Source: Candidatus Obscuribacterales bacterium (GTDB taxonomy: Bacteria > Cyanobacteriota > Vampirovibrionia > Obscuribacterales > Obscuribacteraceae). Taken from it: a DNA stretch of 64,000 nucleotides. The stretch lies in contig JAIELX010000044.1 in assembly GCA_019752635.1 (NCBI GenBank), positions 124,001-188,000 of the forward strand, in the 5' to 3' direction. The notes beneath the pieces are model-generated. The model made no database searches and was not told the DNA's origin. It saw nothing but the letters and a program-made list of their open reading frames with translations. This document shows, one piece after another, positions 19,734-27,554 of the stretch. Both the position numbers and the translations under genes were made by a program. How positions within the stretch are numbered: position 1 is the stretch's first letter; every line of letters begins with the position of its first letter.

Positions 19734-19811
19734 GATCCCCCCCTGCGTTTGCGAAAACTGCTTGTTTACAGGCGTTTTGAGCGGATGTGGCGTGGCGAAC
19801 CCGATCGTTCG

Positions 19812-19847
19812 TGACAGTAATTACATTAATTCGCTAATTTACTGTCA
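19812..19847. promoter_or_regulatory. Second TGACAGTAA palindrome between merR and the helicase gene
   Basis: A 36-bp inverted repeat with perfect 9-bp outer arms TGACAGTAA / TTACTGTCA. It shares the half site of the MerR operators and is 114 bp from the operator abutting merR. No good -10 box is evident on either strand; it could be a second MerR site or the control site of the divergent helicase gene at 20012. Confidence 0.55.
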
Positions 19848-20011
19848 CCTTGTGTCGGGAGGAATTGGAGCTTAGCATTAGGCCTGACATTGCTTTTTCT
19901 CAGTGGTATGCGTGCTGGTGCATGTTAAGCTACCGGGGCGAAGATTTGTGAAACAAGACAATTCAACAAACCGCCAATACTTAGGTAGCGTTCTGGGCTT
20001 GGGACAGGCTC

Positions 20012-21754
20012 GTGTTCAATCTAAACAAGAAAAGATTTTCCGAGCGAGCGAAGTCGCTTGCTATGGCTGTCGGGACCAAATTTTGCGATAGCTCTCCTGG
20101 CCAACTGCAGGGCGAAGTACTGGAAGTCGCAAGGAAACTCGCGCGGGGACGAGCTTCTAGCGCCCGCGCAAATGCAATTGTGGTCGGACCTCCTGGTTCC
20201 GGTAAGACCACTATATTGATTGAAACAGTGCGGTTGCTGCTGGAGCGGAACGTTGAACCGGGGGCTATTGCTCTGTTCGTCAAGTCTGCTGAACTGGCTG
20301 ACCGTCTGCGTTGGGAATTCGATACCGTGTTCGGGCGGAAGCTGTCGCCCGACGTTAACGCTGACGGCATATGGTGCTGCTCGCCAGAAACTCTCAGCAC
20401 TATCATTTTGCGCAGCACTGACTATAAACACAATCCGCGCACGTCGTCAGAGCAAGCGTCGCCTGGAACGAGCCCCAAAATTGTTGCAGCGCTGGCTTGG
20501 ATGCGAAGCAACAGCTCAGCTCTGTCCTGGCGCTTTCGTCATCTGCTCATTGACGACTATGAGAGTTTCGACGAAAGCGAATTCGAGCTAATTAGTCGCG
20601 TTGCATCATCCGCTGACGTCATTGTATTTGGTGACCACTGCCAGCAAACTATAGAGGGGAGGAAGGCACGCGAATCGCTTAAGTCCTTTGGCGAATTTGA
20701 GGAGATTCGGCTTTCGTCGTCGCTCAGACTGAGCCAAGCCGGACGTGAAGTTCTGAACCGTGCGCGAGCGAGTATTGAAGGGGTCGCTAGTCCGCCTCTG
20801 GCTAAGCGAACTTTGCCTGCGGACATTCGTGTAATCCGAACCGAAGACCGCGCAATGGAAGCTTTTGCTATTGGCGAAATGATCAAAAAGATCGACCAGG
20901 AGTGCCCTGGTGTGAGTGTTGCCGTTGTATTCCGTGACGACGAGCTCGCGCTGCCTCTGAGATTGGAGTTCGCTAACCGCCGAGATGAGCTTTGCTTCAG
21001 AACACCCTTCTCTGTACCGTTGGAGTTCTTGCCCCTTTTGCATGCATTGCGATTCAAAGCTTGCGTTCTCCAAGGCTCATCGCTAGTTCCAAGAGATGCT
21101 GCGCAAGTGGTCTCTGGATACTATGGCAACGCGCGGGTTCCCGATTGCATCGGACGATTAGACATTCACTGCTATTCAGGTTTTACTCCGGATCAGCAAG
21201 TGAGGGACATGTTTACTTATGACGAGCTGCGAGCAACTCTCAACGAAGCCGGTCAGGTCGACGCGGCGAAGAGTGTCGAGAAATTTGTGCGGGCAAAAAC
21301 TGTTGACGACACTCTCGAAGTGCTCGTCAATCAGTTCTCGACTTTGTCTCCGCCTGAGAGCGTTGACGTACGGGCAATACTCTCTCGCTACGATGACGAC
21401 ATTGCGAGCTTGATTAACGTTCTTGTCCGACCGGAGCAGAACCTGATTGCTTCGATGAAACGCCCCTCCGTAGACGAGTTTCTCGGTGTGGAACCTTCGT
21501 CACCAGGTGGTCTTCCGACACCGGTAGTTTGCTCTTTCCATGCCGCCAAGCGCCATGAGTTCCATTCGATCATTATCGCTTCATGCAACGAAGCCTGTCT
21601 GCCCGGAGCTTCCGGCGACATCGAAAACGAGCGGCGCTTATTCTACTCCATGATGGGTCGCGCCCGCTGCAATATCGTTTTGACCTACACGGAAAAAATA
21701 CTCGGACGGTCTGCGCCACCTAGTCAACTGCTGAGGGAACTTTCTCTGGTCTGA
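20012..21754 (+). CDS. UvrD/PcrA-like superfamily 1 helicase, short form
   Basis: A 580-residue ATP-dependent DNA helicase-like protein. Motif I is VVGPPGSGKTT (about residue 55), Walker B is LLIDDYESFDE, motif III is GDHCQQTIEG, and the C-terminal motifs are represented by FHAAKRHEFHSIIIASCNEACLPG and ENERRLFYSMMGRARCNIVLTY. It is shorter than UvrD/PcrA (about 720) and lacks most of the usual insertion subdomains, so processive activity is uncertain; it may act in repair or as an accessory helicase. The GTG start at 20012 is preceded by GGGACAGG; an ATG 17 codons inside lacks a ribosome site. It ends 9 nt from the convergent prfC. Confidence 0.82.
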   Translation: MFNLNKKRFSERAKSLAMAVGTKFCDSSPGQLQGEVLEVARKLARGRASSARANAIVVGPPGSGKTTILIETVRLLLERNVEPGAIALFVKSAELADRLRWEFDTVFGRKLSPDVNADGIWCCSPETLSTIILRSTDYKHNPRTSSEQASPGTSPKIVAALAWMRSNSSALSWRFRHLLIDDYESFDESEFELISRVASSADVIVFGDHCQQTIEGRKARESLKSFGEFEEIRLSSSLRLSQAGREVLNRARASIEGVASPPLAKRTLPADIRVIRTEDRAMEAFAIGEMIKKIDQECPGVSVAVVFRDDELALPLRLEFANRRDELCFRTPFSVPLEFLPLLHALRFKACVLQGSSLVPRDAAQVVSGYYGNARVPDCIGRLDIHCYSGFTPDQQVRDMFTYDELRATLNEAGQVDAAKSVEKFVRAKTVDDTLEVLVNQFSTLSPPESVDVRAILSRYDDDIASLINVLVRPEQNLIASMKRPSVDEFLGVEPSSPGGLPTPVVCSFHAAKRHEFHSIIIASCNEACLPGASGDIENERRLFYSMMGRARCNIVLTYTEKILGRSAPPSQLLRELSLV

Positions 21755-21763
21755 TCGCCAGGA

Positions 21764-23425
21764 TTAGCCCTTCTTCGCCAGGCGAGCGTGCGGGCTGATT
21801 GGCGATAACGTTAGATTCGGATTTTTCTCACGGAACCAATTGAGGTCCCAGTTCTGCTTGAATAGAAGTACTGGATCATCGTTCATGTCATTGGTGACGG
21901 TGAAGTTGCAACGCTCTCGATTGGAAGCGTTCAGCGCGCCCCAGCCGTCGCTGACCCATAGCGCTTGCCGGACGTCGAACGGCCTGAGAATAGTCGCAAC
22001 TTTGTACTCGGCTTGAAGGCGGAACTGCACCACTTCAAACTGCAGTGCTCCAACCGCTGCCAGAATTGGCGTGCGAGTATCGCCCTCCGTTTGCCAAAGA
22101 ATTTGGATTGCGCCTTCTTCTTGAAGTGCCGACACGCCCTGGTGGAACTGCTTGTACTTGCTTGGTTCCTTGTTCTCCAGATAGGCGAACAGTTCTGGTG
22201 CGAAACTCGGGATGCCCGGAAACTTTACACCTTTGCCCGTGCTAATGGTGTCACCAATGGTGAACGCCCCCGGATTGTTCAGGCCGATTACGTCACCCGG
22301 ATAAGCTCTCTCGATCGAACCACGTTCGCTGGCAAAGAGTTTCTTCGGTTGATTAAGGACAACTGTCCGACCTGTACGACTGTTTTTGACTGCCATGTCT
22401 TTGACGAAAATGCCGGAGCAGATTCGAACAAATGCAATGCGGTCTCGGTGCTTGGGGTCCATGTTTGCTTGCAGTTTGAAGACAAAGCCTGTGAACTCCG
22501 GATACACCGGATCGATGGTCCCGGTTTCGCTTTCGAAAGATGCCGGTGAAACGGCCAAATCGACAAAGGACTCTAAGAATAGTTCGAGTCCGAAGTTGTT
22601 CATTGCGCTACCGAAATAAACAGGTGTGAGTTCGCCGGCTTCGATCGCAGCGACATCCAGCGCTCCGCCGGCACTATCGAGAAGACTGAGATCCTCAAAA
22701 AGTTGCTCGTATTCCGTTGAGGAAAGGTGCGACTTTAGTCTTTCGTCATGCAGCGGCACACTCAGATCGCCTGCTCTCGTCCGTCCGCCGACTGTTCGCT
22801 GGAACAGGTGCACAACTTGCGATTGGCGGTCCACGATGCCCTGGAACTTATCGCCCGTGCCGATTGGCCAGTTAACCGCATAAGTTGGCAGTTTGAATTC
22901 CTTCTCAATTTCGTCAAGCAACTCGAATGGATCTTTTCCTGGACGGTCAAGCTTGTTGATGAACGTAAACATCGGCAAATTGCGCAGATGGCATACTTCG
23001 AACAACTTCCGTGTCTGGGCTTCCAAGCCCTTTGCCGCGTCAATCAGCATCACCGCATTGTCGGCGGCTGCCAATGTTCTATAAGTGTCTTCGCTGAAGT
23101 CTTGGTGACCGGGTGTGTCCAAAAGGTTTAGGCAATAGTTCTTGTACTCGAACTGCAAAACGGTGGAGGTAATGGAGATTCCTCGCTGTTTTTCCAGCTC
23201 CATCCAGTCTGAGGTGGCAGAGCGCTGGGCGCGCTTGGATTTCACCGCACCGGCTTCTTCAATTGCGCCCCCGTAGAGAAGCAACTTTTCGGTCAGCGTC
23301 GTCTTCCCTGCGTCCGGGTGGGAGATGATCGCGAAGGTGCGTCTGCGCCTCGCCTCTGCGTCAATCTCAACCTGAAATTCGGTTAGTGAAGTATCTTGCG
23401 CCGGGCGATTTAGTTCTGTATTCAT
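21764..23425 (-). CDS. prfC: Peptide chain release factor 3 (GTPase)
   Basis: RF3 is the translational GTPase that removes RF1/RF2 from the ribosome after peptide release. G1 is SHPDAGKT, followed by the RF3-typical AQRSATSDWMELEKQRGISITS, then DTPGHQDFSEDTYRTL (G3) and NKLDRPGKDP (G4). The downstream domains (FVFKLQANMDPKHRDRIAFVR; ALQFEVVQFRL) match RF3 rather than EF-G. The start at 23425 (MNTELNRPAQ) leaves about 30 residues before RRTFAIISH, close to E. coli RF3. No strong ribosome site marks it; ATGs at 23434 and about 23461 are alternatives. Longer upstream readings look non-coding. Confidence 0.92.
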   Translation of the reverse strand: MNTELNRPAQDTSLTEFQVEIDAEARRRRTFAIISHPDAGKTTLTEKLLLYGGAIEEAGAVKSKRAQRSATSDWMELEKQRGISITSTVLQFEYKNYCLNLLDTPGHQDFSEDTYRTLAAADNAVMLIDAAKGLEAQTRKLFEVCHLRNLPMFTFINKLDRPGKDPFELLDEIEKEFKLPTYAVNWPIGTGDKFQGIVDRQSQVVHLFQRTVGGRTRAGDLSVPLHDERLKSHLSSTEYEQLFEDLSLLDSAGGALDVAAIEAGELTPVYFGSAMNNFGLELFLESFVDLAVSPASFESETGTIDPVYPEFTGFVFKLQANMDPKHRDRIAFVRICSGIFVKDMAVKNSRTGRTVVLNQPKKLFASERGSIERAYPGDVIGLNNPGAFTIGDTISTGKGVKFPGIPSFAPELFAYLENKEPSKYKQFHQGVSALQEEGAIQILWQTEGDTRTPILAAVGALQFEVVQFRLQAEYKVATILRPFDVRQALWVSDGWGALNASNRERCNFTVTNDMNDDPVLLFKQNWDLNWFREKNPNLTLSPISPHARLAKKG

Positions 23426-23638
23426 TGAAATCATGCTGCACTCAGATTCGGGCGACGGCATCGCCGCACCCCGGGATGCCATTAGCATAGTTACGATACC
23501 GCACTTTCCACCGCTACGGTGCCAGTGGGGGGAGGCGTCCCGCACACTGTTACTATCGAGCAATATCCAAATTTTGCTGATAAGAGTTATCCAATCTGTA
23601 CTATGCTGGAGGGCACCAACATGGAATGACTTTTTGAA

Positions 23639-24100
23639 ATGGCAAAACGAGAGCTGCCCCCCGACCCCAAAGTTACCGAATGGAAACGAACAAACTGGGC
23701 GCGGTTCTTCCGCTGGATCGGATTTGGTGCCGTGCTCTCGCTGGTTACGGGAGTCGCGATGACTTCCTTTTACAGTCACTTCCAGATGGGGCGTCCCCTG
23801 GTTTTGAAAGAGTTTATTCTTTACCTTCTCATGTTGTTCATGACAGGTGTACTGATACCGCAAATCATCTTCGAGGTTGATTACATCCGCGATGACGGCG
23901 ACGAACTGCGCATTCGCAATTTGTTTTTGAGCTTCAAAGAGAAGTGGTCCGAACTAAAGTGGTTGTACAACCGCCCATTCTTGAAATTCGCCATCCTGCG
24001 AGGAAAAAAGTTCATCTACTTCCTCAACAAGAAGGATCTGCAGGAGTTTGACAAGCTTGTTGAAACAATTCGGGAGAAGGCGCCACAGCTCCCGGAATAG
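23639..24100 (+). CDS. Small two-helix membrane protein with a PH-like tail
   Basis: A 153-residue inner-membrane protein not assigned to a family. Residues of about 22-46 (FFRWIGFGAVLSLVTGVAMT) and 59-80 (FILYLLMLFMTGVLIPQIIF) are membrane segments. The C-terminal half (DELRIRNLFLSFKEKWSELKWL...KFIYFLNKKDLQEFDKLV) has the strand-rich pattern of a bacterial PH-like domain, followed by a helix. The ribosome site is weak. It is divergent from prfC and lies 42 nt before the B12-binding gene, so it may share a transcript with it. Confidence 0.7.
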   Translation: MAKRELPPDPKVTEWKRTNWARFFRWIGFGAVLSLVTGVAMTSFYSHFQMGRPLVLKEFILYLLMLFMTGVLIPQIIFEVDYIRDDGDELRIRNLFLSFKEKWSELKWLYNRPFLKFAILRGKKFIYFLNKKDLQEFDKLVETIREKAPQLPE

Positions 24101-24142
24101 CTATATACTTTGCTCTCGTCAACAATTCATCCAGGTGTGGAG

Positions 24143-24571
24143 ATGTCCAAGAGCAAGATACGAGTACTTATTGGCAAACCGGGCCTAGACGGGCATGACC
24201 GCGGGGCGAAGATTATCGCTCGTGCGCTCAGAGATGCCGGTATGGAAGTCGTTTACACCGGGTTGCACCGCTCGCCCGAAGAAATTGTTGAAACTGCAAT
24301 CCAGGAAGACGTCGATGCTATCGGGCTGAGCATTCTGTCCGGGGCACACATGACATTGTTCCCTCGTGTGGTTCAACTGCTTCGCGATGCGGGCGCTGAA
24401 GACATTATGGTTTTCGGAGGCGGAATCATTCCCGATGAAGATCGTGAGGAATTGTTGCGCAAAGGTGTTGCCGAAATATTCGTACCTGGCGGCGCTACCC
24501 AACGAACTATTGCGTTCTTAAAGCAGAAATTCGAAGAGAAGCAGGCGAAGGAAAGCAAAGCTCACGCTTAG
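24143..24571 (+). CDS. Free-standing B12-binding subunit of methylmalonyl-CoA mutase type
   Basis: A 142-residue cobalamin-binding domain in the Rossmann-like fold of methylmalonyl-CoA mutase and related acyl-CoA mutases. The signature DxHxxG is intact (D16-G-H18-D-R-G21), with the base-off B12 partners SILSGAH and FGGGIIPDED. In mutases with split subunits this protein pairs with a separate catalytic subunit; no such gene is in the window. The start at 24143 fits the family N-terminus (KIRVLIGKPGLDGHDRGAK) and follows GGTGTGGAG; 11 upstream in-frame codons are ignored. The C-terminal tail EEKQAKESKAHA is charged. Confidence 0.9.
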   Translation: MSKSKIRVLIGKPGLDGHDRGAKIIARALRDAGMEVVYTGLHRSPEEIVETAIQEDVDAIGLSILSGAHMTLFPRVVQLLRDAGAEDIMVFGGGIIPDEDREELLRKGVAEIFVPGGATQRTIAFLKQKFEEKQAKESKAHA

Positions 24572-24986
24572 TCATTTGAATTACGCTTCCGGGACCTTTC
24601 GGGCGTGCACTTTGAAAATACAAGGAGGGAATCCCTCCGCCTTGCCTGACGATTTTTCGACAAGTTCTTAACTGAGAGAACTCTGTAAAGTCCTTGTCCC
24701 GGTCGGAAAGCCCGAAATATTCCGGAACATTTGCGCCTTCAAATTTAAGCCCGAGGCATGACAAATAGGTCATTTGCAGGGTTGCCGGACTGGGGCGAGG
24801 TTGTCATACTGGTGGTAGTCCCATTTTTCCAATTGATTAATTGGATGTCGGCGGCTAAAAATTAGAGTTGTGGGGTACATGCAGTATATGAGGGTGATTA
24901 AATCTTGAGATCCAGGATTAAATCGCTAGTTAACCCTCTTGAAATGCGTGATATACTCTGTGCACAAGCCTCCTCCACTGGAGTAA
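24572..24986. other. Intergenic region with terminator
   Basis: About 415 nt without a supported gene. It contains the terminator at 24621-24657 near its left end. A TATACT box near 24950 just upstream of the next small gene is promoter-like, but no well-spaced -35 accompanies it. Confidence 0.4.
24621..24657 (+). terminator. Intrinsic terminator after the B12-binding gene
   Basis: CAAGGAGGGA and TCCCTCCGCCTTG form an imperfect 10-bp stem (one small bulge) with a tiny loop, followed 10 nt later by ATTTTT. It lies 50 nt past the stop. Confidence 0.6.
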
Positions 24987-25208
24987 TTGAAATTGGACAA
25001 GAGTCCTGAGCGAAAAGTTCATAACTTCGAAGAGAAGGCTTTCGAAGCCCTTAGCTTGCTGGCTGTCGCCTGGGCTAGGGAAATTAAAGACTGGGTTACG
25101 TGCTCAGCTTCAGAGGCAAAGCGGCTCAGCGAAGAGTCCGGAACCAAAGCTTTGGCACGTGTTGCTCTATTTGACGACCCGGCAGCATCAGTTTACGACA
25201 CGGTCTAA
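24987..25208 (+). CDS. Small hypothetical protein (73 residues)
   Basis: A short, probably helical protein without recognised motifs (FEEKAFEALSLLAVAWAREI). Starts are TTG codons at 24987 or 24993; GGAG upstream spaces better with the second. A clean intrinsic terminator 26 nt past the stop supports a real transcript. It lies before a MazF-like gene but does not resemble MazE/AbrB-type antitoxins and is separated from it by that terminator, so I do not call it an antitoxin. Confidence 0.5.
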   Translation: MKLDKSPERKVHNFEEKAFEALSLLAVAWAREIKDWVTCSASEAKRLSEESGTKALARVALFDDPAASVYDTV

Positions 25209-25234
25209 TTTGGGACCATTTTCACTCGATTGAA

Positions 25235-25261
25235 CTCCCGCATGATGTCGGGAGCTTTTTT
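25235..25261 (+). terminator. Intrinsic terminator
   Basis: CTCCCG / CGGGAG stem (6 bp) with an 8-nt loop, followed directly by CTTTTTT: a classic rho-independent terminator for the small gene ending at 25208. Confidence 0.85.
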
Positions 25262-25320
25262 GTTGTTAGAATTAGCACCGAGTTCGCCATATGTTCACTT
25301 TACTACTAGCGTAAGTTTGC

Positions 25321-25746
25321 ATGTCATCCAAGCCCCCTGTTTATCGGAAAGGCGATGTTGTACTTGTCGCGTTTCCATACACAACCGATGATGGACAGAC
25401 GCAGACCAAGCGCCGCCCGGCGGTCATCATCTCCAACGACCACAATAATGCCCGGCTCGACGACGTGCTGCTGGTACCTTTGACCAGCAACGTCACGCGC
25501 GCTCAGCGCGAGCCTACTCAGGTTGTTGTCGAAATGAACACGCCAGAGGGCAAGCAAGGCGGTATCCGGCTGGATAGCGTCATTGATTGCACCGTTATTG
25601 CAACCATTCCCAAAACACTGCTGGTCAACAAAATCGGCGCCTTTCCGAACGAGGTCATGGAAAGGGTTGATATGTGCTTGATGGTGGCGCTTTCGATAGG
25701 TCGTCCTGTCAACGATCCGTTCGACGAGATCAAGCCTGTCACCTGA
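25321..25746 (+). CDS. MazF/PemK-family endoribonuclease-like toxin
   Basis: A 141-residue protein of the MazF/PemK fold, whose studied members cleave mRNA. Signature elements are the N-terminal GDVVLVAFPYTT, KRRPAVIISND, the VLLVPLTSN strand, and the second half GGIRLDSVIDCTVIATIPKTLL. The length is somewhat above MazF (about 110) because of a C-terminal extension. The start has no good ribosome site. No antitoxin gene adjoins it: the upstream small gene is separated by a terminator, and the next downstream gene starts the ubiquitin-like operon. It may be a solitary or neutralised member, or be controlled by a distant partner. Confidence 0.85.
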   Translation: MSSKPPVYRKGDVVLVAFPYTTDDGQTQTKRRPAVIISNDHNNARLDDVLLVPLTSNVTRAQREPTQVVVEMNTPEGKQGGIRLDSVIDCTVIATIPKTLLVNKIGAFPNEVMERVDMCLMVALSIGRPVNDPFDEIKPVT

Positions 25747-25822
25747 AGCTGCGGACTCCGGCCGCTTTGTGCCGGGCATTCGATATTCGTGCGCCAAGGC
25801 ATCCGGAGATCCGGTAGCTGCG

Positions 25823-25865
25823 TACTGAACTTGGGGCCTGCTTACTGAATTCCAGTGGTTCAGTA
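25823..25865. repeat. Triple TACTGAA motif
   Basis: TACTGAA occurs at 25823 and again at 25843, 20 bp apart, and inverted as TTCAGTA at 25859-25865. The second and third copies form a 7-bp inverted repeat with a 9-nt loop. It lies between the MazF-like gene and the ubiquitin-like operon and may be an operator. Confidence 0.4.
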
Positions 25866-25916
25866 GGACAAACCTGCTGAGTCGCTCAAGAAGCTATGAT
25901 GAGGAGTGGCGAACAT

Positions 25917-25949
25917 GATTAAGGCAAGCATACAATGATTGCCTTAATC
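25917..25949 (+). promoter_or_regulatory. Perfect 11-bp inverted repeat at the ubiquitin-like operon promoter
   Basis: GATTAAGGCAA and TTGCCTTAATC flank an 11-nt centre that contains TACAAT (25931-25936), a good -10 box. The repeat ends 26 nt before the first ATG of the operon, which has its own GGAGG site. A regulator bound here would block the promoter. No convincing -35 is seen 17 nt upstream. Confidence 0.6.
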
Positions 25950-25975
25950 ACCTGTTGCACACGGAGGTAAACAAT

Positions 25976-26236
25976 ATGACCGAAAATCAAAGAGCGCAAG
26001 CTCGTTTCAACGAGCTGGAGAACTATAAAGGTCCCGTGCTGCACATTCGCTTTGAAGGCACCAGCAGAGATATTCCTCTGGACCTACTCAAATTGAGAGC
26101 CGGTGCGTCCGACTCAGATATCATTGAAGCGGTGAGCGCTTATCTGGACGTGGGAACTGCTCGTCTGAAAGACTACGTAGTAGAGCGTCATAGCACCGGT
26201 AATCTGACTTTGAGACCAGAGGCCGTTTTCGGGTGA
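25976..26236 (+). CDS. Candidate ubiquitin-like modifier ending in glycine
   Basis: An 86-residue protein proposed as the modifier of an E1/JAMM pathway. After a 15-residue hydrophilic lead, a beta-grasp-like order is visible: strand VLHIRFEG, strand SRDIPLDLLKL, helix DSDIIEAVSAYL, strand LKDYVVERH, strand NLTLRPEAVFG. The last codon before the stop encodes Gly, so no processing is needed to expose a conjugatable terminus, preceded by Phe rather than a second Gly. ATG 25976 has GGAGG 8 nt upstream. The stop overlaps the next start (GTGA), coupling the two. Identification rests on size, predicted fold, C-terminal Gly and operon partners, not on a recognised family match. Confidence 0.65.
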   Translation: MTENQRAQARFNELENYKGPVLHIRFEGTSRDIPLDLLKLRAGASDSDIIEAVSAYLDVGTARLKDYVVERHSTGNLTLRPEAVFG

Positions 26237-27126
26237 GTCCGAGCGATGAAAGCGAGACGCGCAAACCTCCCTCTGCGGCTGAACTTGTCGCAAAACTGGC
26301 GAGGCTGGAAGAGGAAGCGTCAAGCAAATTGATACTTGCGCCGTTGATGCGTGGCGATGCTCGAGTTTCCGTGCGCGTTTCCGGCATAGTTTACGAGTTG
26401 AAATTGAAGAATCCCGGGTTTGTCGGTTGGGCTTTACTGCACATAATCGCTCCGGGCGTAGCCGAGTACGTGCGCGAGGCAGATCAAAAACAGGTTGCAC
26501 AATATCTGAGTTTGTTTCCGCGTATAAGATTGATTGCGCTGGAATCGTACGCCAACAGCTGGTGGTGCATTCCGGCGCAGCGTCAAGATGCCCGCTTTCA
26601 AGTTGATACGGCGGTGCCCTTACAAATGCCGCAAAGACTAGCCGCGTTCGATGTGATTTACGCTCGGTTCGACGGGCGGTGCTTCTTCTATGAGGGTATC
26701 GACCGACGCCACAATCCGCGGATTGCTTCGCAGTATCGTCAATATCTTCAAGACAATGTCCAGCCGGATGAGGCACGTGTTATCGGTGCATTGCCATCGG
26801 AGAGGGATGCCTACCGGATGCTCTATTTGTTGAATAATCCACATCTGAGATCGGTCGATCCTGGCGCCACTGGAGACCCTGAGCGTGACCGCATTGCTAC
26901 TGCTTTATCTCATGCCGGAGCAGAACTTGATGCGTATTGGCACCAAAATCCGGAGCTCGTAACTGTTCGATTCCGACTCGATGGTCAAACACGCACAGCT
27001 ATGGTCAACGCCAACGATCTGACGCTTGTAAGTGCCGGTGTGTGCCTGAGCGGTCAAGACGCTCTCTTTGATCTGAACAGCCTTGTCGGGGTTCTGCGGG
27101 AGTATGGTGATCCTGACTACGATTAG
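26233..27126 (+). CDS. Unknown 297-residue partner protein of the ubiquitin-like operon
   Basis: I do not recognise the family. The protein is soluble. Residues 15-35 are a helix; residues of about 42-175 form a mixed alpha/beta region (VSVRVSGIVYELKLKN, WWCIPAQ, VIYARFDGRCFFYEG); residues 180-235 are helical; and residues 240-297 form a compact strand-helix unit (VTVRFRLDGQTRTAMV...FDLNSLVGVL). Cysteines are C112, C150 and C271; C271 in GVCLSG is a possible thioester site, but no E2 signature is present. The GTG start overlaps the modifier's stop by 4 nt, and the JAMM gene follows 8 nt later. Position suggests an E2-like carrier, adaptor or target-recognition protein (inference). Confidence 0.6.
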   Translation: MSPSDESETRKPPSAAELVAKLARLEEEASSKLILAPLMRGDARVSVRVSGIVYELKLKNPGFVGWALLHIIAPGVAEYVREADQKQVAQYLSLFPRIRLIALESYANSWWCIPAQRQDARFQVDTAVPLQMPQRLAAFDVIYARFDGRCFFYEGIDRRHNPRIASQYRQYLQDNVQPDEARVIGALPSERDAYRMLYLLNNPHLRSVDPGATGDPERDRIATALSHAGAELDAYWHQNPELVTVRFRLDGQTRTAMVNANDLTLVSAGVCLSGQDALFDLNSLVGVLREYGDPDYD

Positions 27127-27134
27127 AGGTTGAG

Positions 27135-27509
27135 ATGATGAACCTTTTTCGAGAACAATCAGCCGTTCTTCTCGGCGAGTACCGCTCGGGTATCTGGCTT
27201 GCAACTATGAAGTGGATCACTCAAGGCACGCATGATTCGGTGTCGTTTGACTGGGCGTTGGTCCTAACAAGGGAAGAGAAGCACGGCGATGTTCTTGGTT
27301 TTTTTCATACTCACCCTGCGGGACACTTTGTCCCCAGCCAAAGAGATCACAAAACAATGAGCTCTTGGGTTTCTTGCTTCGGTAAACCGTTGCTTTGCCT
27401 CATCGAATGCGAGAATAACTGGCGCGCATTTGAACACGATGGTAATAACTTCACTGCTTTGCGAGAGGTTGTCCCGTTCTCGCGCAGGCGTGTTGTTGTG
27501 TCACGCTGA
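27135..27509 (+). CDS. JAMM/JAB-domain metallo-isopeptidase
   Basis: A 124-residue, single-domain Mov34/MPN (JAB1) metalloprotease. The zinc-binding JAMM signature is perfect: H58-x-H60, seven residues, S68-x-x-D71 (HTHPAGHFVPSQRD), with E15 (GEYRSG) the likely catalytic glutamate. Such enzymes cleave ubiquitin-like proteins from targets or mature precursors; because the modifier next door already ends in Gly, deconjugation is the more likely job. ATGs at 27135 and 27138 follow AGAGGTTGAG. It is 8 nt downstream of the 297-residue gene and clearly part of the same operon. Confidence 0.85.
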   Translation: MMNLFREQSAVLLGEYRSGIWLATMKWITQGTHDSVSFDWALVLTREEKHGDVLGFFHTHPAGHFVPSQRDHKTMSSWVSCFGKPLLCLIECENNWRAFEHDGNNFTALREVVPFSRRRVVVSR

Positions 27510-27554
27510 GTTTGGTCCGGTATACTAGGCCAATAATTTTCTCAGCGGAAAACC

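Noticed and set aside
19903..20091. 62-residue reading upstream of the helicase
   Set aside because: It overlaps the helicase start in another frame and has no ribosome site or domain.
23426..23863. N-terminal extension of release factor 3
   Set aside because: The added residues have no family similarity, and the ordinary RF3 N-terminus begins near 23425.
24987..25208. Antitoxin for the MazF-like gene
   Set aside because: It is separated from the toxin by an intrinsic terminator and has no MazE/AbrB-like features.
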